Part shown: positions 9,947 to 20,498 of the stretch, in pieces
How positions within the stretch are numbered: the stretch's first letter is position 1
Layout: every line of letters starts with the position of its first letter
Source: Monoplex corrugatus
Taxonomy: Eukaryota; Mollusca; Gastropoda; Littorinimorpha; Ranellidae
Length of the DNA: 64,000 bases
NCBI GenBank assembly: GCA_030674185.1
Contig: CM060307.1
Location: forward strand, 51,582,699 to 51,646,698
Direction of reading: 5' to 3'
Notes under the pieces: model-generated
The model's input: only the letters and a program-made list of their open reading frames with translations
Database searches by the model: none
What the model was told of the DNA's origin: nothing
Program-made: the position numbers and the translations under genes

Positions 9947-11551
9947 GTCACAACAAGTTAAGCACAGTTTACATGTACCCGCATATTTTCAACAAATATC
10001 AAAGCCATGACTTTCCAATTGGGAACAGATTTATTTCATAATCTTGTTCAAACGTACATTGAATTTCATTGTGATCGCACAAACGGTTTGGGATATACAG
10101 ACAATTAAACAGAGGAGGGGTCGAAATCAAAGTTTGCCAAATCTGTCCAGTTCACCAAATCATTTCAATAATGGGTGTGACCACCCCGATTGGCGAGACA
10201 TTCCATGCAGCGTCTCCTCATCGAGTAGACCAGTGTTCTGATGACCCTCTGTGGGATTCCCTGCCATTCCAGTTGCAGCATTTGGAAGAGATCCTGACGG
10301 TCCCTGGGAGGTGGATGGTTCTCCTTTACACGTCTCCCCAACTCATCCCAAAGATGCTCGATGGGATTGAGGTCGGGACTATACGCCGGGAAGATCATCC
10401 TGTTGATACCGGCCTGCACAAGGAATTCTAAGGCCACCCGGGCTCTATGTGGCCGAGCATTGTCGTCTTGGAAGACTGCCATGGGTCCGATTCGTTGCAT
10501 GGTCGGAACAACGAAAGGCGCCAGTATTTCATTCCAATAGCGGAGGCCTGTGAGGTTTCCGTCAATGTGGTAGAGTGGTGTCTTGTGGTGGAGGCTGATG
10601 GCACCCCATACCATAACAGATCCTCCCCTGAAGGCCCGGGTCTCACGAACAGCTGCATCAATGTAACGTTCACCAACACGCCTCCAAACTCTAGTTCGGC
10701 CATCATTGTGTTCAAGACAAAACCGCGACTCATCCGAAAAGAGGACCTGAGACCACTGTTGTTGGCTCCATCTCGCATGACGTTGGCAGAAAGCTTGGCG
10801 AGCCAGCTTATGGGCTGCTAGCAGTCGTGGTCGCACAGCTGGACGACGTGATCTGAGGCCAAAGTGGTGAAGACGGTTTCGTATGGCTTGACGGCTGAGG
10901 ATGGTGTTAGTTGCCCTACGAAGCTGCCGTTGGATGCTGGTTGAGGTGGCATCCCGCTGCAGTAGGACCTGCCTCTCGATGAACCGATCTTCTCTTGGAG
11001 TCGTCTGCCTAGGACGACCTGACCGTGGCCTCTCTTCAAGGCTGTTGGTCGCCCTAAAACGCTGGTTCAGTCTAACAGTAACTGAATGATGCACATCAAG
11101 TCGTCGCGCCACTTCAGCCTTGGCAATGCCATCTTGCATCCACGCAATCGCCCTGGTTTTGTCAAAGGTGCTAAGTTTTCTTCTTGGTGGCATGGTGAGA
11201 AACGGGCTGACAGTAACCAAGCCCGCGCTTATAAAGCATAAGGAAGGGGCATAAAACTCACTCGAAAGACTGCTCTTGCACGGGTATAACGAATTTTTCA
11301 TTTTACACATCTTGTGTCGCCAGCAAGCTCACTGCAAAACAGGCACATTTACCGCAACTTTGCACTTTTTATCCCGCGCGGCAACGAGGTCACCAAGACC
11401 CCCATGCGCACTACAAGTTGCCACAGGCTCGCCCAAACACTGCTGTTTGAGATTCCATCACTGGTTGCCGCATAACAAAAAGAAAATAATGTTTTCTGAA
11501 GGAATGGATCAGCCCCCTGTGTCCAAGGACCTGTGCTTAACTTGTTGTGAC
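9947..11551 (-). mobile_element. Tc1/mariner-type DNA transposon, apparently intact
   Basis: A 1605-bp element with perfect 21-bp terminal inverted repeats at 9947-9967 and 11531-11551 (outer end GTCACAACAAGTT). Each end is flanked by the expected TA target duplication (9945-9946 and 11552-11553). It encloses one uninterrupted transposase on the minus strand. Intact ends plus an intact ORF suggest a recent insertion. It landed at the edge of the inverted LINE segment, so it is younger than that LINE. Confidence 0.93.
10165..11193 (-). CDS. Tc1-family transposase, DD34E
   Basis: This 342-residue protein would cut and paste the surrounding element in the nucleus. Residues 1-110 form the paired-like DNA-binding region: helix-turn-helix segments (DKTRAIAWMQDG, AEVARRLDVHHS) joined by the AT-hook-like RSGRPRQT at about 58-65. 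The catalytic triad is D154 (LFSDESRF), D244 (FQDDNARPH) and E279 (SPDLNPIEHLW), with exactly 34 residues between the second D and E, the Tc1 signature. I chose the ATG at 11193 because MPPRRKLS aligns with the usual Tc1 start and length. The open frame extends 39 codons further upstream, but that stretch shows no family features. There is no frameshift or internal stop. Confidence 0.95.
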   Translation of the reverse strand: MPPRRKLSTFDKTRAIAWMQDGIAKAEVARRLDVHHSVTVRLNQRFRATNSLEERPRSGRPRQTTPREDRFIERQVLLQRDATSTSIQRQLRRATNTILSRQAIRNRLHHFGLRSRRPAVRPRLLAAHKLARQAFCQRHARWSQQQWSQVLFSDESRFCLEHNDGRTRVWRRVGERYIDAAVRETRAFRGGSVMVWGAISLHHKTPLYHIDGNLTGLRYWNEILAPFVVPTMQRIGPMAVFQDDNARPHRARVALEFLVQAGINRMIFPAYSPDLNPIEHLWDELGRRVKENHPPPRDRQDLFQMLQLEWQGIPQRVIRTLVYSMRRRCMECLANRGGHTHY

Positions 11552-11553
11552 TA

Positions 11554-12597
11554 GTATATATAGCTCCGGTATTCAAAACAGTAAAATGACTTGTCTTTCT
11601 TCCCTGCTTCATTCCATTAATCCCGTTCTGTTCGTCTGTTTCTTTACTGAAGTTCTGTCCTTCCATCCCACTCACCCCCTCCCCTAAATCTACCCGACCC
11701 CTCCCAAAAGGAAAGTCACCAAAACGACTGACGATAACGGCACAGCAAACAAAAAGAACGGCAGACCAAGCATCTCCGTCTCCAAAGACTGAAGCAGTAC
11801 AGGAGGCAAGAAATTTGGGGAAAAACAGACTGGGACTTATGGAATATTGAAGCTGGATCCCACTACCCAGCCCATCCTCCGTCCAGACCCACCCCGCCCC
11901 TTATGTCTGGGCCCACCTTGGCCCCCCCCCCCCCCCTTTTCACATCCAGGCAATCCAAATGTCCGCGAATTTGCGGATATCTGCGAAAGGGAAAAAACAA
12001 AACAAAACAAACAAAAAAACCACACATACACACATTCCTTGAAAGTATGGAGAACCGGGACTGGGATCACTGAAACTGTTCAAAACAAGCCGTAAGCGCA
12101 TGCGCGGGTTTTACTTTTGCAACTGTCCGTGCGATTTGCGCATCCTTCACAAGCGTCACTCTATGTTCCATCGACGCATTGAAATATGAGTATACGTAGG
12201 GACTTTGTTCCACTAAATGCTTCATCGCTGACATTGAAGGCTTCAAAAATAGCTGGAAATGGGACTGGCTGCAGGAAGTGTACGATGGCAATAAGTTCGC
12301 TCATTTCTTCGAGAAACTGAAGATCGCCTTTAAAGCATACTGCAAACTTTGACGCTCGGAAATCAGTTAAAAGTCCGGCAGTAAACGAGCACTGGTCGAT
12401 CACCTGAAAGGAAAGCGGCACAACGGCAGGCTCAGGACATCAAATGAAAATTTTCGTTTGTCAGGTGAGGCAAAAGAGGAAAAGTTGCATGTTTTGTTTA
12501 TTGTTAATAATGCTTGTGCCCATTTTTCTTTTATTAAAATACTTGAATTTATCTTTCACCAGAGGGGGTTAAATTTCCATTTACTAGACTAAAATGT
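11554..12597. other. no gene recognised
   Basis: It holds a C-run at about 11921-11937 and a short CA-rich piece near 12020. Overlapping minus-strand ORFs at 12067-12421 give peptides such as LQFLEEMSELIAIVHFLQP, which I cannot assign. They could be a decayed coding segment, but no splice structure or family motif supports that. Confidence 0.4.
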
Positions 12598-12692
12598 TTC
12601 AGCTTCTGGGGGCATTGTCCCCAGACCCCCCACCAGGGGCTCTGCCCCTGCACCCCGCCAGGGGGCCTATGCGGCTCCATGGACCCCCGGCA
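12598..12692. repeat. GC-rich self-complementary block
   Basis: Runs such as GGGGGCATTGTCCCC, AGGGGCTCTGCCCCT and CCAGGGGGCC form short nested inverted repeats in an otherwise AT-rich region. It may be a terminus or internal structure of an unidentified mobile element. Confidence 0.5.
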
Positions 12693-13580
12693 TTTTTTCC
12701 TTGAAACATTGTTGCTTGAATGGATTGCCTGACATCCAACCCCACTCATCTTGTACAGTCCCATCCCACCCTCATCAGCCGGTCCAGACTAAAACCCACT
12801 GCCCCATCTCTGTGTCTACCAGCAGTCTTGTCTGACTCTGTATGCAGACTTGGACACGACGCTACAACTACCCCCCTCCCCCCAAAAAAAAAACAAACAA
12901 AAAATTATTGAATGTAGTCCTGAAGTGCACCAGTCTGAACGACCATCGAGGACGTTTCATTATCGAGGACAAGAGTATGGATCTTGGTCTACAAGTGTCG
13001 GGACATTTCAGCCTTCTAGAACTACAAGAACTACACTTCGGAACAAAGACATAGTGGAACACTTGAAGTGAGAACATCCTCAGGTACCCAGAACCGCACC
13101 AAGGACCACAGTGAGAACCACGTCATCAAGGATCACGTCACCGAGGATCACGTTTGGTGTGTCGTCGAGAACATCATGACATCAGGACGACATGACACAA
13201 AGGACGCTGTCACGTCTGACAGTTGGATGTCGTCTTGAAGACGCACAATTTTTGAGACAGGTGAGTGTTTCAGATAATTATACTGAAGTTGTAGACTTGC
13301 TTAGATAAGTTTGTAAAATGTGACATACCAGTAGGTGTTGAAAAGGCAAATCCTGTAGTTGTGTTAAAATGTAAATAGTGTATATAGTATGTGAAATGAT
13401 ATTGCATGTATAACGGTAACGAGTGCAGGTGTTCTGTTTAATGGCAGGCCTGCTAGAACCAAAAACACCTTAATTTGTATGATCGAATATGCACCATAAA
13501 CTTAAACGCTTATTACTCGAGGATAGTGTCATTGGGTCCCATTGGATGTTAATGGATAGTCCTATCTACTCTAGTCGTAT
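12693..13580. other. no gene recognised
   Basis: A C/A-rich stretch at 12870-12905 is followed by a segment at 13080-13200 with repeated GGATCACGTCA/GAACCACGTCA. An ACAG/GTGAGT donor-like site lies at about 13258-13266. No reading frame with recognisable content accompanies it. Confidence 0.4.
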
Positions 13581-13595
13581 AACATTCATATTCAA

Positions 13596-14135
13596 CCCCC
13601 CCGTGGGGATGCCAGGGGCTCTTTCAGTATAAATAGTATCCCCACCTTCAGGAAATTCTATGATAGAAATTCTTTTTTCTGTCACTTTGTTTCTGCCTTG
13701 TTCCTTTGCTCTCAATTATATCTTCCTATCATTTTCTGCCTTGATGGTTCATTCACTTGTATGTGTTCCATAAAGTCTTACGTACTTTTTCTTAGGATTG
13801 ATAATAAGGTACATGTATTAAGTGCATTTTTGGCTCTAGGGAGGTGAGATATGCAGAAACAATTTTAGTTAATTTATGCCGGGTTTAGTGTTTTGGTGTC
13901 CAAAGGTATGCTTAGATTTGTGTTCAGGTGTCTTTTTTTAAATCCCTTGTGCGATAAATTGGACGGAGTGGTCAACGCCAGGGGCATGTCCTTAGATTAT
14001 GTGCGCGAATGCAGTGATATGTGTACTTTTCTTTTTCCTATTGAAGTTTTGTTGTATGTTTTGAAGCTGTTATAGCCAGCCCTGATACAGATCTACACAT
14101 TCGGCTGGGCTTTAAAGAAAAATAACAGTAACAGT
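13596..14135 (+). mobile_element. 540-bp retroposon, full-length reference copy with 15-bp TSD
   Basis: The 15-mer AACATTCATATTCAA lies at 13581-13595 and again at 14136-14150, defining both ends. The element starts CCCCCCCGTGGGGATGCC, carries TATAAATAG about 40 bp in, and passes through a T/C-rich stretch. It ends GGCTGGGCTTTAAAGAAAAA plus AACAGT repeats. Long variable TSDs and the many 5'-truncated relatives identify target-primed retroposition. No ORF and no clear tRNA head are seen, so it is an unclassified SINE-like or LINE-derived element. Confidence 0.9.
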
Positions 14136-14334
14136 AACATTCATATTCAAAAATACACAAATATACAATAAGGCATTACAAACGAGGGGTGAAACGGGTT
14201 AACTGTCACTATGATGAACGGAGATGAACCGTAACACAGTGACAAAGGGAACATTGTAATGAAAATTTGATTTCTGTGCCAGTTGGTTAGGCGTTTCCCA
14301 GTGGCATATGTAAAGTACACGTTAGCCCCTAACA

Positions 14335-14850
14335 ACGACGCCGTGGGGATAACCATGGGCTCTTTCTGTATATTAAACAGTATCCCCCACCTGGAAATTC
14401 TGTGCTAGATATTTCCTCTTTTGTCGCTCTTGTTTAGTCTTGTTCCTTCGCTTTGTCATTTCTTTAATTTCTGCCTTTGGTCCATTCACCTGTATGTGTT
14501 AGTCTTTTATGTACTTTCTCTTAGTATTGATAATTGTGTACATGTATAAAGTAGTCTTTTTGACTGTAGGGAAATGCGATACGCAAAAGTAATTTTGGTA
14601 ATTTAGGCCTTTTTTATGTTTAAATGTCCACTGTAATGTTTAAATGTGTGTTCAGGATGTTTTCTATATCCCCTGTGTGATAAAATTGGAGTGGTCCATG
14701 CCAGGGGCATTTCCTTAGATAATATGCGCGAATGCATTATACTATTTTTTCCCTTGTTGAAGTATGTTTTGAAATGGATTATGGCCCTGATATGGCTCCA
14801 CACAGTCGGCTGGGCTTTAAACAAAAATAACAGTGAAAACGACAACAGTA
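14335..14850 (+). mobile_element. 540-bp retroposon copy
   Basis: It runs from GCCGTGGGGATAACCATGGG through TATTAAACAGTATCCCC to GTCGGCTGGGCTTTAAACA and AATAACAGTG. A short possible duplication (AACGAC) flanks it. It lies only ~200 bp downstream of the previous copy in the same orientation. Confidence 0.85.
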
Positions 14851-14894
14851 GGGTAAAAAGTGCATGTATTCTATAGACATAGGATCAAATTCCA

Positions 14895-15110
14895 ATTCCA
14901 ATTCAGTTTCTCAAGATGACTTCTCCATGTTCGGAATGAATTCCATATGTACTAACGTTACAGATGCCATGTGGTGATCCAGAATGATCACGGCACAAGC
15001 CTTAAAGCTTGCACATAAATCCATGAACTGGCCAGGTCCTGTGATCTTCCATGACCCTGGGGGCCTTGGAGTGAAGTGGCAGAGACTTTCAACTTTTCCT
15101 TTTTTTAGGA
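14895..15110 (-). repeat. SINE 3' body with GAAACT-type tail
   Basis: TTCAGTTTCTCAAGATGAC, AATGAATTCCATATG, GATCACGGCACAAGCCTTAA and GGCCAGGTCCTG match the SINE at 268-480 and, inverted, 41766-41930. Sense is the minus strand, with the tail at the low-coordinate end. No tRNA head is visible at its 5' side. Confidence 0.75.
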
Positions 15111-15410
15111 TCAAAGAAAAGATTAAAGGATGAACAAACAAGGGAAGGAGATGAACCACAAATGCTTTATAAAAGAGACGAAAGGCAGACACAGTGTAAA
15201 GCAAATGTCAACCTTTAAATATGTTAAAAGATCCTGTAAACTGTGTCGGCGATCGTGGCTTATGCAAACGTAAAATCATTAAACATGCACAACCTCGAAA
15301 ACGGATAATGACTGCCTTAATGTTTGGGTTTTAAAATAGCTGTGCACGTAAAGGGCCCCTGAGATATTAAAAGTGCTAATGAAAGGTGCAGCCTACAAAC
15401 TATTTGTATA

Positions 15411-16438
15411 TATACTACAGGGAAATGCCGACACTGGGGAAATGGCGACTACAGCGGCTCTGGGGAAATGGCGACTACGACTCCTCCAGGAAAATGGCGA
15501 CTACGACAGGAAAATGGTGACTACGATGACTCCAGGGAAATGGCGACTACGACTCCGGGAAAATGGCGACTACGACGACTGCAGGGAAATGGCGACTACG
15601 ACAGGAAAATAGCGACTACGACGACTGCAGGGAAATGGCGACTGTGACTCCGGGAAAATGGCGACTACGACGACTGCAGGAAAATGGCGACTACGACGAC
15701 TGCAGGAAAATGGCGACTACGACGACTGCAGGAAAATGGCGACTAAGACGACTGCAGGGAAATGGCGACTACGACGACTGCAGGAAATGGCGACGACGAC
15801 TGCAGGGAAATGGCGACTACGACTCCGGGAAAATGGCGACTACGGCGACAACAGAAAAATCGAGACTCCAGGAAAACGACTACGACGACCTTAGCGAAAT
15901 GGCGACTACGACGACTGCAGGGAAATGGCGACTACGACGACCTTAGCGAAATGGCGACTACGACGACTGCAGGGAAATGGCGACTACGACGACTGCATTG
16001 AAATGGCGACTAGACGACTCCAGGGAAATGGCGACTACGACGACTCCAGCAAAGTGGCGACTACGACGACTCCAGCAAAGTGGAGACTACGATGATCTTA
16101 GCAAAACGGCGACTACGACGACTCCAGGGAAACGGCGACTACGACGACTCCAGGCAATTGGCGACTACGACGACTCCAGGCAATTGGCGACTACGACGAC
16201 TCCAGGGAAATGGCGACTACGACTCCAGGGAAATGGCGACTACGACTCCAGGGAAATGGCGACTGCGACTCCAGGGAAATGGCGACTACGGCGACTCCAG
16301 GGAAATGGCGACTACGGCGACTCCAGGGAAATGGCGACTACGACAACAGGAGACGGCAACTACGGCGACGACAGAAAAACCGCGACTCCAGGAATACTAC
16401 TACGACTCCAGGAAAATGGCGACTACGATGACTTATGG
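15411..16438. repeat. 26-bp minisatellite, about 40 copies
   Basis: The unit is close to CAGGAAAATGGCGACTAC plus GACGACTG, with GGGAAATGG and CTCC variants. Deletions of 3-9 bp occur in many units. Because 26 is not a multiple of three, the frame rotates each unit and returns after 78 bp. All three plus frames stay largely open, producing several overlapping ORFs of 73-171 codons that share a 26-residue period. Confidence 0.95.
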
Positions 16439-16800
16439 ATCAAAATTTACAAATCTTCCTCAGCCTTCGGAACCAGTTTTCATTTTGTTTGACATTGTAT
16501 GTCTTCTCTCAACTCACGTTTAACCTTTATTTTGTGTCTATGCCAATATTTCTGTCGATCGATGGATATATGGTTTGATAGACAAGGATTAATTTTGTAG
16601 ACATACATGAACGTACGACTGATGTTTTACGTGGCCGAAGAGAGGCAACGAAAAAATGCGGCAGAAAAATTTAAGATGTTCGAATCACTAAACCCGAGGT
16701 TATTACTCAAGTCTATTTTTCCGTGTGAAATTTAGGATCTTTGTTGGAGCACGTTTTGTTATTCTTGTTTATATTATCTGTATTTGTTTATATTTTGCCA

Positions 16801-16865
16801 ACTACCAGCCTTGATATGGGTCTGAGTAGTCGGCTGGGCTTCAAACAATAGTACAGTAATGATGA
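16801..16865 (+). mobile_element. 540-bp retroposon, 3' end fragment
   Basis: CAGCCTTGATATGGGTCTGA and AGTCGGCTGGGCTTCAAACA match the last ~60 bp of the family; upstream homology is absent. Confidence 0.75.
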
Positions 16866-16965
16866 TGATAACCAAAATAATAGTAATAATTCAGAATAGC
16901 ATATTTACTGCTTTTTCCGTGTGAAATTATTCGTATTGTTATTGGTGGTATTATGGCTGTGATAA

Positions 16966-17177
16966 TCCCCCCCGTTGGGTTGCTGGGGGCTCTTTCAGTA
17001 TGAATAGTATCCCCACCTTCTGGAAATTCTGTTAGAAATTTTCTCTTTTCTGTCACTGTTTCTGCCTTGTTGCCTTGCTTTGTCATTTCTGCTTATTTTT
17101 CTGCCTTACTGGTCCATTCACCTGTATTTTTTCGATAAAGTCTTACGTACTTTTTCTTCGGATTGATAATTGGGTAC
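16966..17177 (+). mobile_element. 540-bp retroposon, 5' part, interrupted by a minisatellite
   Basis: CCCCCCCGTTGGGTTGCTGG through TATGAATAGTATCCCC to GGATTGATAATTGGGTACAT match the family's first ~210 bp. The sequence then turns directly into the 40-bp minisatellite. A short continuation (TGTACAAATATTGTGTATTT) appears after the array near 18357. Confidence 0.85.
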
Positions 17178-18352
17178 ATGTTGATTGGCGTTAGTGATTT
17201 GTACAAGGCCGTTCTTAGAGTTAATTGGCGTTAGTGATTTGTACAAGGCCGTTAGTTATTGCGTTAGTGATTTGTACAAGGCGTTCTAAGAGTTGATTGG
17301 CGTTAGTGATTTGTACAAGGCAATTCTAGTTAATTGCGTTAGTGATTGTACAAGCAATCTTAGAGTTGATGGCGTTAGTGATTTGTACAAGGCCATTCTT
17401 AGAGTTGATTGGCGTTAGTGATTGTACAAGGCAATTCTTGTTAATTGGCGTTAGTGATTGTACAGGCAATTCTTAGTTAATTGGCGTTAGTGATTTGTAC
17501 AAGGCAATTCTTAGTTAATTGGCGTTAGTGATTTGTACAAGGCAATTCTTAGAGTTGATTGGCGTTAGTGATTTGTACAAGGCCGTTCTTAGAGTTGATT
17601 GGCGTTAGTGATTTGTACAAGGCCATTCTTAGTTAATTGGCGTTAGTGATTTGTACAAGGCCATTCTTAGAGTTAATTGGCGTTAGTGATTTGTACAAGG
17701 CAATTCTTAGAGTTGATTGGCGTTAGTGATTTGTACAAGGCAATTCTTAGTTAATTGGCGTTAGTGATTTGTACAAGGCCGTTCTTAGAGTTAATTGGCG
17801 TTAGTGATTTGTACAAGGCAATTCTTAGTTAATTGGCATTAGTGATTTGTACAAGGGCATTCTTAGTTGATTGGCGTTAGTAATTTGTACAAGGTCATTC
17901 TTAGTTAATTGGCGTTAGTGATTTGTACAAGGCCGTTCTTAGAGTTAATTGGCGTTAGTTATTTGTACAAGGCCGTTCTTAGAGTTAATTGGCGTTAGTG
18001 ATTTGTACAAGGCCATTCTTAGAGTTAATTGGCGTTAGTGATTTGTACAAGGCCATTCTTAGTTGATTGGCGTTAGTGATTTGTACAAGGCCATTCTTAG
18101 TTGATTGGCGTTAGTGATTTGTACAAGGCCGTTCTTAGAGTTAATTGGCGTTAGTGATTTGTACAAGGCAATTCTTAGTTGATTGGCGTTAGTGATTTGT
18201 ACAAGGCCGTTCTTAGAGTTAATTGGCGTTAGTGATTTGTACAAGGCCGTTCTTAGAGTTAATTGGCGTTAGTGATTTGTACAAGGCAATTCTTAGTTGA
18301 TTGGCGTTAGTGATTTGTACAAGGCCGTTCTTAGAGTTAATTGATATTGGTG
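17178..18352. repeat. 38-40-bp minisatellite, about 30 copies
   Basis: The unit is close to GTTAATTGGCGTTAGTGATT plus TGTACAAGGCCGTTCTTAGA. Variants have GGCAATTC or GGCCATTC and an optional AG before GTT. The start of the unit resembles the retroposon segment at which the array begins (CTTAGGATTGATAATTGGGTACATG). Confidence 0.95.
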
Positions 18353-18379
18353 ATTATTTTGTACAAATATTGTGTATTT

Positions 18380-19029
18380 GGCTTTTTTCAGGCTGCACCT
18401 AGCATTAGTTTATGCGATTTGGAACCATGGAAATACCAGTAAGGCTTTAGATAAGGCGATTTTAGTACTGATTACCAGGAAAGCGGGGTTGACATCCAAC
18501 CTTCACTCTAAAGGGGGGTAATACATGTAGAGTAAGGACAGATCAGACTATACATGACCGAATCTTACACAGTCCAATCTACTCTCGCCAGCAAATTTTC
18601 AAAAAGATAGCATGCATGACATTCCCGTGATCATATATTATCTGATGGCGTCAAGGAATGGCATCTGTGGTTCCGACAACTGTGTCCGAGCAAATGTCGC
18701 GCCGAATCTAACGTGAAAAAAGTAACCATAACCACTACTAACCCTAACCCCCGTTCTAACCTTAACCCATTGTCGTTTGAAATGGGCTGATGTTTGGTCA
18801 TGACACAATTGTTGGAACAGTGGAAACGTTTGCAAAAGTCCTGTTCTGAAAAATTCTTATCACCGCGATTGCTGTATATTATACCTTGCTGGGTAGAAAA
18901 CCGTAAACTTTAAATTTAATTGACGTGTGGATTTTATGCATAGAACGTACTTTTGTTTACCCCACGCGACAAAGTCAGTACAACGTAGTTGTAAATTTAC
19001 ATTTTTACGATTTTTTTTTTTTTTTTTGC
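18380..19029. other. no gene; short telomere-like patch
   Basis: No coding signal. At 18724-18770 there is a short degenerate run of AACCCTAACCC-like motifs, too brief and imperfect to call an interstitial telomere array. A T16-type run lies at 19012-19027. Confidence 0.5.
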
Positions 19030-20060
19030 TTAGAGTACCGTGTAAGTGTAGGTTTTGTGGTCGGCTTATGTTACGTGTAGTGTAGGTTTTGTGGTCGGCT
19101 TATTACTTTAGTGTAGGTTTGTGGTCGGCTTACTTTTAAGTGTAGGTTTTGTGGTCGGCTTATTACTTAGTGTAGGTTTGTGGTCGGCTTATTACTTATA
19201 AGTGTAGGTTTGTGGTCGGCTTATGTTACTTGTAAATGTAGGCTTTGTGGTCGGCTTATTACTTTTAGTGTAGGTTTGTGGTCGGCTTATTACGTGTAGG
19301 TTTTGTGGTCGGCTTAATACTTAAGTGTAGGTTTTGTGTCGGCTTATGTTATAGTGTAGGTTTTGTGGTCGCTTATTACTTTAGTGTAGGTTTTGTGGTC
19401 GGCTTATTACTTTAAGTGTAGGTTTTGTAGTCGTTAAATTTTAGTGTAGGTTTTGTGGTCGCTTTTACTTATAGTGTAGGTTTTGTGGTCGGCTTATTAC
19501 TTTAGTGTAGGTTTTGTGGTCCTATATTTTAGTGTAGGTTTTGTGGTCGGCTTATACTTATAGTGTAGGTTTGTGTCAGCTTAGTTACGTATAGTGTAGT
19601 TTTGTGGTCGCTTATGTTACGTATAGTGTAGGCTTTGTGGTCAGCTTATGATTACGTGTAGTGTAGGTTTTGTGGTCAGCTTATGTTACGTGTAGTGTAG
19701 GCTTTTGTGGTCAGCTTATGTTACGTGTAGTGTAGGTTTTGTGTCAGCTTATGATTACGTGTAGTGTAGGTTTTGTGGTCAGCTTATGTTACGTGTAGTG
19801 TAGGTTTTGTGGTCAGCTTATGTTACGTGTAGTGTAGGTTTTGTGGTCAGCTTATGTTACGTGTAGTGTAGGCTTTGTGGTCAGCTTATGTTACGTGTAG
19901 TGTAGGTTTTATGGTCAGCTTATTACGTGAAGTGTAGGCTTTGTGGTCAGCTTATGTTACGTGTAGTGTAGGTTTTATGGTCAGCTTATTACGTGAAGTG
20001 TAGGTTTTATGGTCAACTTACGGCTTATTACCGGATAGTATGGATTTTGTTGTTGGCTTA
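19030..20060. repeat. ~31-36-bp minisatellite, about 30 copies
   Basis: The core is AGTGTAGGTTTTGTGGTCGG plus CTTATTACTTT. Later copies change to GTCAGCTTATGTTACGTGT. The subtypes sort by position: CGGC in the first half, CAGC in the second, so amplification was local. The array decays after 20000 and then meets a retroposon fragment. Confidence 0.95.
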
Positions 20061-20104
20061 TTATTACCGATAATATGGGTTTTTCTGTCGGCTTATGATT
20101 ACCG

Positions 20105-20498
20105 GATGCTTTGTCATTTCTTCCTATAATTTTCTGTCTTGATGGTCCATTTATCTGTATGGGTTAAAGTCTTATGTACTTTCTCTTAGGATTGATAATT
20201 CGGTATGTGTTGAGTGGATTTTTGGCTCTAGGGATATGACACGTTCAGAAGCAATTTTAGGTAATTTAGGCCCGCTTTTACTTTTGTTTTAGTGTCCTTA
20301 TGTTTAAATTTCTATTCAGATGTTTCGAAATCCCCAGTGCAACAAATTGGGCGGAATGATCAACGCCAGGAGCATCTCCTTAGATTATGTGCGTGAATCC
20401 ATTGATAGGTGTACTTATCTTTCTTTTTTTTTCCTGCTGAAGTATGTTTTGAACTGGTTATAGTCCTGACGCAGTCGGCTGGGCTTTAAACAAGTCAC
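20105..20498 (+). mobile_element. 540-bp retroposon, lacking its first ~120 bp
   Basis: It picks up at GCTTTGTCATTTCTTCCTAT and continues to CAGTCGGCTGGGCTTTAAAC. The 5' part is missing, replaced by the end of the minisatellite. Confidence 0.8.

Noticed and set aside
12067..12421. Minus-strand ORFs as a possible gene
   Set aside because: Two overlapping frames of under 90 codons with no motif, splice support or repeated copy.
15373..16523. Several plus-strand ORFs of 73-171 codons
   Set aside because: They are the rotating frames of a 26-bp minisatellite; the periodicity and overlap in all frames show repeat origin, not a gene.
17178..18352. CRISPR array, because of regular ~40-bp spacing
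   Set aside because: Units are contiguous tandem repeats without unique spacers, in a eukaryotic context with no cas genes.
18724..18770. Interstitial telomere repeat
   Set aside because: Only a few degenerate AACCCTAACCC-like units; too short to distinguish from chance.
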